44,911 bases of DNA from Prevotella sp. UBA3294 (GTDB taxonomy: Bacteria; Bacteroidota; Bacteroidia; Bacteroidales; Bacteroidaceae): the NCBI GenBank assembly GCA_002361535.1, contig DETG01000038.1:6957-51867 (forward strand), given 5' to 3'. The notes beneath the pieces are model-generated. The model saw only the letters and a list, made by a program, of their open reading frames with translations. It was not told the DNA's origin and made no database searches. Of the stretch, positions 8,383 to 16,639 are shown in pieces; the stretch's first letter is position 1; every line of letters begins with the position of its first letter. A program made the translations under genes and the position numbers.

Positions 8383-9585
8383 TCATCCCTCTGGGAACTG
8401 CATTGTGCAACAATGGATGGAACCATGCTGACGAATGATGACCCTACTGTCGATGGGTATCATCTGTCGGTCGGGAAAGGCTTCCTGGATAAGACGGATA
8501 GCCTCCTCGTCCTTATCGGGCTGTCCGTAAGTGGGAACTAATACAGCCCCATTGATGACGAGGAAGTTGGCATACGTAGCTGGTAATCTCTCTCCTCTCT
8601 CCTCTCTTCTCTCTCCTCTCTCCTCATTTCCCTTTATCTCTCCTCTCTCCTCTCTCCTCTCTCCTCTAATTTCATATATCGGGTCGGGCATGGGCAGTTT
8701 CAGCAACCTGTATGACTTTCCCTCTTGTGTGCGGAACGTCATGAGTTGATGCTCCATCTTTTTCAGATCTTCATAGTGTGGATCTGATGGGTCGTCACAG
8801 CCTATATATAATAAGGTGTCGTTGGGAGCGATGCGTACCAACGTGTCGATGTGCCCGTCGGTATCGTCTCCTTCAATGTGTCCGTAATCGATCCAGATGA
8901 CTCGTTCTACGTGGAGTCTGCTCTTCAGCTCTCCTTCTATCTCAGCTTTTGTCAATGGTTGGTTGCGATGGGGAGCCAGCAGACAGCCCGAGGTGGTGAA
9001 GAGGGTGCCCCTTCCGTCACTCTCTATGCTGCCGCCCTCTAAGACGAAATCAAGATGATCCTCGTATCTGGGGAGCGAGGTGTGTGAAGTGAGGAGTGAG
9101 GATAATGTTGGGAACAGACGGTGGTTGATGGCATTGTCTTTCTTTGCCTCGAATTTGTCTCCCCATCCGTTGAACTGAAAATCGAGAAGTCTTACTCCTC
9201 CTTCTTCCTCAAAGGTAGCCTCTCTTCTCTCTCCTCTTTTCTCTCTCCTCTCTTCTCTCTCCTCTTTCCTTTTCAACGTAATAAATCCATGATCACGTGC
9301 CCATGTATCGTCGGTGGGACAAGGGTGGAACACCACCTTTTGAATATCGACGGCAGCATCGGAGAGTTGTTGGCGAACAGATTCTATGTCTGGAGCAACC
9401 ACGAGCAACATCTCGTAGCGTGTAATGGCCTTGGCCATTTCGATATAGGTTGCCGTAATCTCTTTCAAATACGGTTCCCAGTCGGTATCCTCATGAGGCC
9501 ATGTCAGCTGTACACCCCATTGCCGTTCCCATTCCGCAGGAAACCTGAGTCGGGAAGTGTTCCTGTTCTTTTCTTGCTCCATCAT
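8383..9585 (-). CDS. aguA: Agmatine deiminase (AguA) with repeat-derived insertions
   Basis: A 400-residue guanidino-group-modifying enzyme that deiminates agmatine to N-carbamoylputrescine, the substrate of the downstream aguB product. Family motifs are intact: TDDTWARDHG (91-100), VLEGGSIESDG (181-191), GHIDTLVRI with H245, and the C-terminal HC dyad H391-C392. Related enzymes are, as I recall, about 340-370 residues. The excess is explained by arginine/glutamate-rich insertions at about 105-124 and 306-333, encoded by purine-rich heptamer arrays. A possible third, at about 159-172, is encoded by a related GAGTGAG-type stretch. All leave the frame open. The start is ATG at 9585, with a second ATG next to it. 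Transcription is probably from the promoter at 9704-9736. Confidence 0.93.
   Translation of the reverse strand: MMEQEKNRNTSRLRFPAEWERQWGVQLTWPHEDTDWEPYLKEITATYIEMAKAITRYEMLLVVAPDIESVRQQLSDAAVDIQKVVFHPCPTDDTWARDHGFITLKRKEEREERREKRGERREATFEEEGGVRLLDFQFNGWGDKFEAKKDNAINHRLFPTLSSLLTSHTSLPRYEDHLDFVLEGGSIESDGRGTLFTTSGCLLAPHRNQPLTKAEIEGELKSRLHVERVIWIDYGHIEGDDTDGHIDTLVRIAPNDTLLYIGCDDPSDPHYEDLKKMEHQLMTFRTQEGKSYRLLKLPMPDPIYEIRGERREERGEIKGNEERGERREERGERLPATYANFLVINGAVLVPTYGQPDKDEEAIRLIQEAFPDRQMIPIDSRVIIRQHGSIHCCTMQFPEG
8587..8670. repeat. GAGAGGA heptamer array inside aguA
   Basis: On the coding (minus) strand this is mostly GAGAGGA repeated and interrupted near the middle. Three heptamers make 21 bases and are read as ERREERG. 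It occupies the loop between the conserved PDPIYE and LPATYAN segments. Confidence 0.85.
9067..9106. repeat. GAGTGAG-like stretch inside aguA
   Basis: The plus strand reads GAGCGAGG, GTGTGAAGTG and AGGAGTGAGG, close in style to the array at 14185-14220. It encodes the LSSLLTSHTSLP segment just before YEDHLDF. I regard it as a possible third repeat-derived segment, less certain than the other two. Confidence 0.5.
9214..9273. repeat. GAGAGGA-type array inside aguA, N-terminal site
   Basis: The plus strand is a run of CTCTCCTCT and CTCTCTTCT units. On the coding strand it gives the KEEREERREKRGERRE segment between the conserved HGFITL and VRLLDFQFNGW segments. Confidence 0.8.
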
Positions 9586-9614
9586 TTGATCGTTTGCTTC
9601 TATATAACTAAAGT

Positions 9615-9660
9615 TACTGACCCCACCCCTACAAGGGAGGAGGCTGGGGTGGGGTCAGTA
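9615..9660. repeat. 46-bp inverted repeat in the aguA leader
   Basis: Perfect 15-base arms TACTGACCCCACCCC (9615-9629) and its complement (9646-9660) flank a 16-base spacer. It lies between the aguA promoter (9704-9736) and the start codon at 9585, so it should form a GC-rich hairpin in the leader, ending about 30 bases before the ATG. One arm is identical to 64-78. Confidence 0.8.
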
Positions 9661-9703
9661 TTGTTATAAACACATCTTCTTTCGCATAAACTGAATGTTT
9701 GAT

Positions 9704-9736
9704 GCAAAATTACAGTAATTTCCTAATACAGCCAAA
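9704..9736 (-). promoter_or_regulatory. Promoter for aguA-aguB
   Basis: On the minus strand TTTG (9736-9733), a 20-base spacer and TAATTTTGC (9712-9704) match the Bacteroidota consensus. This predicts an aguA leader of roughly 110 bases. Confidence 0.7.
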
Positions 9737-9838
9737 CGTTTAGCCGGAAATTTCTTTTTTCTGAACACCCCTGCAACTATCTCTGCCTTTATACCGTCAA
9801 ACAGAATGATGAAAAGAATTATACAAACGAAGAGAGAG

Positions 9839-12211
9839 ATGAAAAGATTGTTTTTAGGATCAGTCATGATGCTGCTGATCCAAGTGATGACTGTGGCACA
9901 GGATCACCTGACCACACAGACCATTCGTGGACAGGTATGCGACATAGCATCGGGGGAACCGATGGCGGGAGTGACCATCACGGTAGAGAATGGGAAAACG
10001 ATGGGCACCGTGTCGGATGCCGACGGATTCTTTATCATTACTCATGTGCCTGTTGGAAGACACTCTGTAAGGGCTACCTATATCGGTTATGAGCCAGTAC
10101 TGCTGAAGGAACAGCTGCTGTCTTCAGGAAAGGAACTGGTGTTGAACCTGCAGATGCGGGAGGATGTTTCCGAATTAGGAGAGGTAATTGTCAAACCCCG
10201 TGTGAACAAGCAGATGCCGCTGAACGAGATGGCACAGGTGGGAGCTCGCATGTTCAGTGTGGAAGAGGCGACACGTTATGCTGGCGGCATGGCCGATCCC
10301 GCCCGTACGGCTTCGATGTTTGCCGGTGTGGCCACAGGGGGTGCCACCAATGGCATCAGTATTCATGGCAATTCGCCCCAGATGCTCCAATGGCGTGTGG
10401 AAGGGGTAGAAGTAAACAACCCCAATCACTTTGCGGAGATTACCGAGGCGGGGGGCGGAATCTTTACTTCCCTCAACGGTACTGTATTGGCCAACAGCGA
10501 TTTCCTCACAGGAGCGATGCCTGCGGAGTTTGGCAATGCCCTTTCCGGTGCTTTTGATATGAAGATGCGTGTGGGAAATAATACAAAATATGAGCATGCC
10601 GTGCAGGTGGGAACACTTGGGGTGGATTTTGCCTCTGAAGGTCCGCTGGCTAAAGGGTCGAAAGCTTCCTATCTGGTGAATTACCGATACAGCTTCCTTG
10701 AGATTGCCAAGAAACTGCATGCAATCAATATGGAGAACGAAACTCTTGACTATCAAGACTTGAGCTTCAAACTGAACATGCCCACAGCAAATGCTGGTAC
10801 GTTCGCCGTTTGGTTTACGGGTCTGATTGACAACTATGAGAACAAAGTGCCGGATGTGTCGGAGTGGGAGACACTGTGGGATTCAAACGACTCCTGGTCA
10901 CGGCAGCGCAACGGTGCCTTTGGACTCACTCATACCTATCGTTTCAAGTCGGCTGGAACTCTTCATTCCAGTGTGGCTTTCACGGGTGACTACAGAAAGT
11001 TGGGCGTGAACGATTATGATGAGCAGATGCACCAGATGCCTGATATGGCGGGACGGAATGCACAATGGAACTTGATAGTCAGCGTGCAACACCAGCACAA
11101 GTGTTCGCCGCGTTACACAATGTTGAACGGTGTGGTGCACCAACACCTGAATTTCCATACATGGCTTGACTATATTGATGTGGTGGGCGGACCGTTGAAA
11201 CGCATCTATGAGTCGGAGGGGAACACAGGACTGACACGGCTTTACAGCAGTCATAAGCTGACGCTAAGTCGCCGCCTCTCCGCCGTGGCCGGTGTCAACG
11301 TGATGTGGTTCAACCTGAACAACCAATGGCTGGTGGAACCCCGTGCCAGTCTTCAATACAAGACCTCATCTTCGAGCACTTTTTCTCTGGCTTATGCCCT
11401 GAATAGCCGAAGGGAAGCCACTGATACTTACTTCGTAACGCTTGATGACGATGGTGCCGACAAGGCTCGTCGATCAAGAGTCAATGAAGATCTGGGACTT
11501 ACCCGTTCTCATCACCTTTCTGTCTCTTTCTCCCAGCGTTTTGGAGAGAATGCGATGCTGAAAATTGAGCCCTATTGGCAATGGCTCTTTGACGTACCCG
11601 TAGAGAAAGGAACGACATATTCCATCATGAACCACCGCAATTTCTTCCAGGATCGTGCCCTGGTGAATGAGGGTGCCGGTAGCAACTATGGACTCGATCT
11701 CACACTGGAACATTATCTAAAGGATGGCTTCTACGGTATGTTCACCGCTACGCTATTTAAGTCGGAATACCGTGATGCACAGGGATTATGGCATCACACA
11801 AGGCATGATCGTGGTTATATCACCAATATCCTGGGAGGAAAGGAATGGATGGTGGGACGTGCCCGCAAAAACTTGTTTGGCCTGAATGGCCGTCTTACCA
11901 TGATGGGAGGAGACCGTTATACCCCGATACCAGAGAGTATTTCCTTCGAGGAGGTGATGCAACGTCCTGATAAGTCGATCCCCGAGTATGAGAGCCCTCA
12001 TCCTTTCAGTAAGCAGAAAGGCATGAATGTGGGGTATGCCTTCTCAGTGAAATATACCATCAATAAGCGTCACACGGCCCACCATTTCATTCTCGACTAT
12101 CTTCAGATGCGAACTTTCCAAGGACAGACCTTCGATCTTCGCACTCACCAAATTGTAGATAAGTTCACCTCCCTTACTTTTCCCAACATCGCCTATAGAA
12201 TTGAATTCTGA
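9839..12211 (+). CDS. TonB-dependent outer-membrane receptor with carboxypeptidase-like N-terminal domain
   Basis: About 790 residues. A signal peptide (MKRLFLGSVMMLLIQ...VAQ) is followed by a carboxypeptidase-regulatory-like beta domain (IRGQVCDIASGEPMAGVTI through SELGEVIVKP). Next come a plug-like region (GISIHGNSPQMLQWRVEGVEVNNPNHF) and a barrel ending in ...IAYRIEF with a terminal aromatic residue. These are hallmarks of Bacteroidota TonB-linked receptors. The ATG at 9839 gives the cleanest signal peptide; an in-frame ATG at 9806 would add 11 residues. There is no adjacent SusD-like gene, so it is not a classical polysaccharide-utilisation pair. The ligand is unknown; siderophores, vitamins or peptides are all possible. 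It diverges from aguA. Confidence 0.88.
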   Translation: MKRLFLGSVMMLLIQVMTVAQDHLTTQTIRGQVCDIASGEPMAGVTITVENGKTMGTVSDADGFFIITHVPVGRHSVRATYIGYEPVLLKEQLLSSGKELVLNLQMREDVSELGEVIVKPRVNKQMPLNEMAQVGARMFSVEEATRYAGGMADPARTASMFAGVATGGATNGISIHGNSPQMLQWRVEGVEVNNPNHFAEITEAGGGIFTSLNGTVLANSDFLTGAMPAEFGNALSGAFDMKMRVGNNTKYEHAVQVGTLGVDFASEGPLAKGSKASYLVNYRYSFLEIAKKLHAINMENETLDYQDLSFKLNMPTANAGTFAVWFTGLIDNYENKVPDVSEWETLWDSNDSWSRQRNGAFGLTHTYRFKSAGTLHSSVAFTGDYRKLGVNDYDEQMHQMPDMAGRNAQWNLIVSVQHQHKCSPRYTMLNGVVHQHLNFHTWLDYIDVVGGPLKRIYESEGNTGLTRLYSSHKLTLSRRLSAVAGVNVMWFNLNNQWLVEPRASLQYKTSSSSTFSLAYALNSRREATDTYFVTLDDDGADKARRSRVNEDLGLTRSHHLSVSFSQRFGENAMLKIEPYWQWLFDVPVEKGTTYSIMNHRNFFQDRALVNEGAGSNYGLDLTLEHYLKDGFYGMFTATLFKSEYRDAQGLWHHTRHDRGYITNILGGKEWMVGRARKNLFGLNGRLTMMGGDRYTPIPESISFEEVMQRPDKSIPEYESPHPFSKQKGMNVGYAFSVKYTINKRHTAHHFILDYLQMRTFQGQTFDLRTHQIVDKFTSLTFPNIAYRIEF

Positions 12212-12346
12212 CGTTGGCGTTCATGTCGTGGAAGTACAGATTGAAAGGACAATGTTTTTCAGACTACGCTTGCTTCATTCGAGGCACTTGAAGGTGAAGA
12301 CTGACAAACAGGCAAACTTGAATAAATATATGTTATAAAGTGAGAT

Positions 12347-12376
12347 ATCGGGCGGAAAAACTGCCCGATTTCTTTG
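12347..12376 (+). terminator. Terminator after the 9839 receptor gene
   Basis: Arms ATCGGGC (12347-12353) and GCCCGAT (12363-12369) are followed by TTCTTTG. It lies 135 bases after the receptor stop codon, and its T-rich tail overlaps the -33 element of the next promoter. Confidence 0.7.
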
Positions 12377-12403
12377 TCCTTTCATAAGAAAATAGTAACT
12401 TCG
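12373..12403 (+). promoter_or_regulatory. Promoter for the nuclease gene
   Basis: TTTG (12373-12376), a 19-base spacer and TAACTTCG (12396-12403). Only 8 bases separate the -7 element from the ATG at 12412, so the mRNA should be leaderless or nearly so. Confidence 0.65.
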
Positions 12404-12411
12404 CACCCGAT

Positions 12412-13269
12412 ATGAAGAAGATTTGTTTTTTATGGAGTGTGGTATGCCTCACGGTGATGCTGGTGGCATGCAAGGACAATAGGGGGGCACAGCAGGGAAC
12501 TGCTGCTGAGCAGGCTGAAGGCTTCTATTCTGCGAACAGTGATGCGATAGACATGGCCAAGGCCAAGAAGAAGGTGACGAAGAAATCGTCTGCTCCCATG
12601 GAGCAACCTGCTGCAATGAAAGGCACGCAGGAGGTGATCCTGAAGAAAACAGCCTATACCGTGAGCTATAACCCCCAGACGAAGATTCCTAACTGGGTGG
12701 CATGGCACCTTACCGCTGCGCATACCAAGGGGAATGTGGAGCGCCATAGTGAGGTGTTCCGCGAAGATAGTGAGGCCCCCATACCTCGTGTTACTGATGA
12801 CGATTATTTTAATTCGGGCTTTGACCGCGGTCACATGTGTCCGGCTGGTGACAACAAATGGGATCGCAGGGCGATGAGTGAAACTTTCCTGTTCACCAAT
12901 GTGTGTCCACAGGTGCATGCCTTTAACGAGGGGGCATGGAATGACCTTGAACAAGCCTGTCGCCGATGGGCAAACAAGTACGGGGATCTCTATATTGTCT
13001 GCGGACCAGTACTCGATCAAGGGACACACCGTACCATCGGTAGGCGGAAAGTGGTGGTGCCAGAACGGTTCTTCAAAGTGATCCTTTGTATGAAGGATAC
13101 TCCCAAGGCCATTGGCTTTGTGTATGAGAACAGCAGCCGTAACAGTCGTAGTCTGTTTAAGAATGCCACCAATGTAGATGAGATAGAAAGACTTACGGGC
13201 ATCGATTTCTTCCCTAAGCTACAAGATGATATCGAGACGAAGATAGAGGCCAACAGAGGATACTTTTAA
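12412..13269 (+). CDS. DNA/RNA non-specific endonuclease, lipoprotein
   Basis: A 285-residue protein of the beta-beta-alpha-metal NUC family (relatives are Serratia nuclease and EndoG). The catalytic DRGH motif is at 138-141, followed by the FNEGAWNDLEQ segment carrying the metal-binding asparagine. A lipoprotein signal ends in LVAC (cysteine near residue 20), so the enzyme should be exported and lipid-anchored, where it could degrade external nucleic acids. A lysine- and alanine-rich linker separates the lipobox from the catalytic domain. It is probably monocistronic. Nutrient scavenging and degradation of DNA in surrounding matrix are both plausible. Confidence 0.9.
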   Translation: MKKICFLWSVVCLTVMLVACKDNRGAQQGTAAEQAEGFYSANSDAIDMAKAKKKVTKKSSAPMEQPAAMKGTQEVILKKTAYTVSYNPQTKIPNWVAWHLTAAHTKGNVERHSEVFREDSEAPIPRVTDDDYFNSGFDRGHMCPAGDNKWDRRAMSETFLFTNVCPQVHAFNEGAWNDLEQACRRWANKYGDLYIVCGPVLDQGTHRTIGRRKVVVPERFFKVILCMKDTPKAIGFVYENSSRNSRSLFKNATNVDEIERLTGIDFFPKLQDDIETKIEANRGYF

Positions 13270-13358
13270 AGAGATGATTGATCGGAGGTGAAAGGCAGGG
13301 GAATGTTAACAAAATTAAAAATCGTGGACGTAAGTCAGTGTGGTTCAGAAATAATTCG

Positions 13359-13366
13359 TATCTTTG
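13359..13366 (+). promoter_or_regulatory. Probable -7 element upstream of the Nif3-family gene
   Basis: TATCTTTG followed by CAAAAC matches the -7 consensus and lies 25 bases before the GTG start. No good TTTG was found at the usual -33 position. Confidence 0.45.
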
Positions 13367-13391
13367 CAAAACATTATAAAAGCTGAAAAGC

Positions 13392-14183
13392 GTGAGTATT
13401 AAAGAAGTGGTGAATGCCCTTGAACGTTTCGCGCCTCTGCCCTTGCAGGAAGGATTTGATAATGCCGGCCTGCAAGTTGGACTGACAGAGATGCAGGAAG
13501 TGTCAGGGGCATTGTTGTGTCTTGACGTCACCGAGGCAGTGGTGGATGAAGCAATCTCATTAGGATGTAACTTAATCGTGAGTCATCATCCCCTGCTGTT
13601 TCATGCCCTGAAGAAAATAACGGGAAAGGGTGATGTGCAGCGAGTGGTGGTGAAGGCCATCAAGAACGATATTACTGTGGTGTCGATGCACACCAACATG
13701 GACAATGCCCTCGGGGGGGTGAACTACAAGATTGCCGAGAAGATGGGGCTGCAGGAACCAAGGTTCTTCGGTCCTGAGAAGATCGTAGGTGATGTGCAAG
13801 GCGGCAGCGGCGTGATCGGTGAACTGAAGGAGCCGATGACTGCCAGTAGCTTCCTTACGATGGTGAAACAACGCTTCGGTGTGGATTGCATCCTGGCAAA
13901 CCAATTGCTGCAACGACCCGTCAAACGGGTGGCTATCTGTGGGGGAGCCGGTGCGTTCCTCCTGAATGATGCCATTGCTGCCGGAGCCGATGCCTTTGTC
14001 ACTGGGGAGATGCACTACCACGACTACTTCGGTCATGAGCAGGAAATTCAGATCGCCGTCATCGGACATTACCAGAGCGAACAATACACTAACGAACTCT
14101 TTAAAGAGATCATTGAAAGGGAGTGCCCGGGTGTGAACTGTTACCTCACGGAGGTGAATACGAATCCGATTGTGTATGTGTAA
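13392..14183 (+). CDS. Nif3-like dinuclear metal centre protein (YbgI family)
   Basis: A 263-residue protein of the widespread Nif3/YbgI family, whose members form toroidal hexamers with two metal ions per subunit. Visible ligand motifs are SHHPLLFHALKK near residue 63 and the C-terminal HYHDYFGHEQ and IGHYQSEQ segments. It has often been annotated as GTP cyclohydrolase I type 2, but the reaction is unsettled. The GTG start at 13392 fits the family N-terminus (IKEVVNALERFAPLPLQEGFDN). The zinc-ribbon gene follows on the same strand, a common pairing in Bacteroidota. The operon is interrupted by the hairpin repeat at 14185-14302. Confidence 0.9.
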   Translation: MSIKEVVNALERFAPLPLQEGFDNAGLQVGLTEMQEVSGALLCLDVTEAVVDEAISLGCNLIVSHHPLLFHALKKITGKGDVQRVVVKAIKNDITVVSMHTNMDNALGGVNYKIAEKMGLQEPRFFGPEKIVGDVQGGSGVIGELKEPMTASSFLTMVKQRFGVDCILANQLLQRPVKRVAICGGAGAFLLNDAIAAGADAFVTGEMHYHDYFGHEQEIQIAVIGHYQSEQYTNELFKEIIERECPGVNCYLTEVNTNPIVYV

Positions 14184-14184
14184 T

Positions 14185-14302
14185 TGTGGAGTGAGGAGTG
14201 TGGAATGAGGAGTGAGAAATGAATTAAGAACAAGTGGTTTGAATATGAAAACTGTACTATAGTACTATTCTCACTCCTCGCTCCTCACTCCACACTCCAC
14301 AA
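14185..14302. repeat. Inverted heptamer array forming a long hairpin
   Basis: The left arm (14185-14220) consists of degenerate heptamers such as GTGGAGT, GAGGAGT and GAGAAAT. The right arm (14268-14302) is largely its complement. The roughly 47-base loop is AT-rich and contains the dyad ACTATAGTA. The element begins just after the Nif3-family stop codon. Confidence 0.8.
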
Positions 14303-14349
14303 AATAAAGAAATAACGTATAACAACAATGGCCCGTGCCCCTGTTTGCG

Positions 14350-14381
14350 GCCTCCCCCTATTGGGGGGATAAGAGGGGGGC
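14350..14381. repeat. G/C-run palindrome before the zinc-ribbon gene
   Basis: CCTCCCCC pairs with GGGGGG across TATT, and a second G-run follows. It ends 8 bases before the ATG at 14390. It can be read in frame as PPPIGGIRGG, so it could be mistaken for an N-terminal extension. Confidence 0.6.
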
Positions 14382-14389
14382 TCCGATTT

Positions 14390-15226
14390 ATGGCAAAGAA
14401 AGATCCAACAGACTTGTCAGTGGAAGAGAAACTGAAGACCCTTTACCAATTGCAGACAACTCTATCGGCAATTGATGAAAAGAAAGCATTGAGAGGAGAA
14501 CTTCCCCTTGAAGTGCAAGACCTTGAGGACGAGATCGCCGGACTGAATACCCGTATGGATAAGATCAGGGGGGATATCGCCGACTTCCAACAGGCTATTA
14601 CTCAGAAACGTGGTGAGATCGAGGATGCTAAGAACAGCGTGGAACGGTATAAGAGTCAGCTGAACGACGTGAAGAATAACCGTGAGTACGACACGCTGAG
14701 CAAGGAAATCGAGTTTCAGGAACTGGAAATCGAACTCTGCAACAAGAAGATCCGCGAGGCTAACGTGAAGGTGGAGGAGCGTTCGCATGACTTGGAGCAA
14801 GCTGAGGAGCTGGTCAAAGACCGCCAGATTGCGCTCGAAGAGAAGAAAAGCGAACTCGACGAGATCATGGACGAAACTCGTGCCGAGGAGGAGAAACTGA
14901 AGGAGAAGGCAAAAGAACTTGAGCTAAAGATCGAGGAGCGCTTGCTTACCAGCTACAAACGAATCCGTAAGAATGCCCGCAACGGCTTGGGTATCGTATA
15001 TGTGCAGCGCGATGCCTGCGGTGGCTGCTTTAACAAGATACCCCCTCAGCGACAGCTGGATATCAAGATGCATAAGAAGATCATCGTGTGCGAATATTGT
15101 GGTCGTATCATGATCGATCCCGAGCTGGCTGGCGTAAAACTTGACAAACCTCTTACCGACGAGAAGCCGAAGCGTAAGCGTGCAATCCGCCGGAAGAAAG
15201 ATGAGGATGCTCCTGCCGAGGATTGA
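14390..15226 (+). CDS. Coiled-coil C4-type zinc-ribbon protein
   Basis: A 278-residue protein. The first ~200 residues are charged heptads rich in Glu, Lys and Leu, predicting a long antiparallel coiled coil. The C-terminus holds a zinc ribbon with CGGC and CEYC cysteine pairs (from RDACGGCFNKIPP to VCEYCGRIMIDPEL) and a basic tail (PKRKRAIRRKK). It matches the PF02591-type family, which includes chlamydial CT398. The usual proposals are nucleic-acid binding or scaffolding; no reaction is known to me. The ATG at 14390 is chosen because upstream in-frame residues come from the G/C-run repeat. It follows the Nif3-family gene. Confidence 0.88.
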   Translation: MAKKDPTDLSVEEKLKTLYQLQTTLSAIDEKKALRGELPLEVQDLEDEIAGLNTRMDKIRGDIADFQQAITQKRGEIEDAKNSVERYKSQLNDVKNNREYDTLSKEIEFQELEIELCNKKIREANVKVEERSHDLEQAEELVKDRQIALEEKKSELDEIMDETRAEEEKLKEKAKELELKIEERLLTSYKRIRKNARNGLGIVYVQRDACGGCFNKIPPQRQLDIKMHKKIIVCEYCGRIMIDPELAGVKLDKPLTDEKPKRKRAIRRKKDEDAPAED

Positions 15227-15253
15227 TCCCACCTTTCGCTTACCAAACCTGAA

Positions 15254-15279
15254 CCCCTTCCCTGAAAGGGGGGAAGGGG
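15254..15279. repeat. GC-rich palindrome after the zinc-ribbon gene
   Basis: CCCCTTCCC (15254-15262) and GGGAAGGGG (15271-15279) form a 9-base-pair stem with an 8-base loop. No T-tract follows. It resembles the other G/C palindromes in the window and may act as a transcript-end or mRNA stability element. Confidence 0.6.
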
Positions 15280-15316
15280 ATTACCAAGTAATCTGATTAT
15301 TAAAAACAATAAAGCT

Positions 15317-16639
15317 ATGAGTCAAACTAACAAACAAAACGGAAGTGTCATCGCCATTATTACGATGTTTTTCCTCTATGCCATGATCTCGTTCGTCACG
15401 AACTTAGGTGCACCGATTGGTGTGATCTGGAAGAACCAGCCCGAGATCGGCGGTTCGAACGTTTTGGGTATCATGGGTAACTTCATGAACTTCTTCGCAT
15501 ACCTGTTCATGGGTATTCCCGCTGGTAAGATGCTCACCAAGGTGGGTTACAAGAAAACGGCATTGATTGGTATTGCCGTGGGTTTCTTCGGTGTGCTCAT
15601 CCAATACCTCTCGGGTTTCTCTGGAGGCATCCCCGGCTTCTGCATTTATCTGCTGGGCGCTTTTATCTCTGGTTTCTCGGTGTGTATCCTGAACACGGTG
15701 GTAAACCCGATGCTCAACCTCTTGGGTGGCGGCGGTAACCGGGGTAACCAGCTGAACATGATTGGTGGAACGCTGAACTCACTGGCCGGTACGCTTACCC
15801 CGATGTTGGTGGGTGCACTGATCGGAACGGTGACTGCCAGTACCCAGATGGCTGATGTGAACTTAGTGATGTATATCGCCATGACTGTCTTTGCCGCTGC
15901 ATTCATCATTCTGCTGTTCATCCCTATTCAGGATCCGGAGATGGGAAAAGTAACGGCAGATACCGTCTTCGAACATTCTCCTTGGTCGTTCCGGCACTGT
16001 CTGCTTGGCGTGATCGCTATCTTCGTCTATGTGGGTGTTGAGGTAGGTATCCCCGGCGGACTGAACTTCTATCTCTCTGATACGACAGCCAATGGTGCTT
16101 GGGTGAATCCTGAGGCCGTGGCCAACGCTGCCACCATCGGTGGTGCTGTGGCTGCCATGTACTGGCTGCTGATGCTGGTAGGGCGTCTCTGCTCCAGTGT
16201 CATCGCAGCAAAGGTTTCTTCCCGTCAGCTGATGCTTGCCACCACTTGCATTGGTATGGTACTCATCTTGGCTGCCATGCTGACACCCAAATCAGTGACT
16301 GTTACCATGCCGCTCTTCTCCATCCTTGAGGGCTCGTTCTCATCGGTAGTGGTACCCCTGAGTGCCCTCTTACTGGTGCTCTGCGGTCTCTGCACCTCTG
16401 TGATGTGGGCTTCTATCTTCAACCTTGCCACTGAAGGGTTAGGCAAATACACGGCCCAGGCCAGTGGTATCTTCATGATGATGGTGGTTGGCGGTGGTGT
16501 GCTGCCCGTGGTGCAGAACTTCTTCGCCGACTTCATGGGTTACATGCCGAGCTACTTCGTCTACCTGCTCGCCATGGCTTACATGTTCTACTACGCCCTC
16601 TTAGGTTGTAAGAACGTAAATAAAGATATACCAGTGTAA
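15317..16639 (+). CDS. FHS-family MFS sugar transporter (FucP/GluP-like)
   Basis: A 440-residue protein with about 12 hydrophobic segments. The N-terminal FVTNLGAPIGVIWK, the central INTVVNPMLNLLGGGGNRGNQLNMIGGTLNSLAGTL-type stretch and the C-terminal GGGVLPVVQNFFAD match the fucose-galactose-glucose:proton symporter (FHS) family, which includes FucP and glucose/galactose permeases. It would import a monosaccharide across the inner membrane by proton symport. No neighbouring sugar kinase or isomerase reveals the substrate. It converges with the bile-acid-symporter-family gene, with a heptamer hairpin between them. Confidence 0.85.
   Translation: MSQTNKQNGSVIAIITMFFLYAMISFVTNLGAPIGVIWKNQPEIGGSNVLGIMGNFMNFFAYLFMGIPAGKMLTKVGYKKTALIGIAVGFFGVLIQYLSGFSGGIPGFCIYLLGAFISGFSVCILNTVVNPMLNLLGGGGNRGNQLNMIGGTLNSLAGTLTPMLVGALIGTVTASTQMADVNLVMYIAMTVFAAAFIILLFIPIQDPEMGKVTADTVFEHSPWSFRHCLLGVIAIFVYVGVEVGIPGGLNFYLSDTTANGAWVNPEAVANAATIGGAVAAMYWLLMLVGRLCSSVIAAKVSSRQLMLATTCIGMVLILAAMLTPKSVTVTMPLFSILEGSFSSVVVPLSALLLVLCGLCTSVMWASIFNLATEGLGKYTAQASGIFMMMVVGGGVLPVVQNFFADFMGYMPSYFVYLLAMAYMFYYALLGCKNVNKDIPV

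Noticed and set aside
9839..12211. SusC/SusD polysaccharide-utilisation locus
   Set aside because: Neither TonB receptor has a SusD-like lipoprotein or glycoside hydrolase beside it.
14345..14389. N-terminal extension of the zinc-ribbon protein
   Set aside because: These codons are translated from the G/C-run palindrome (PPPIGGIRGG); the family-like sequence begins at the ATG at 14390.
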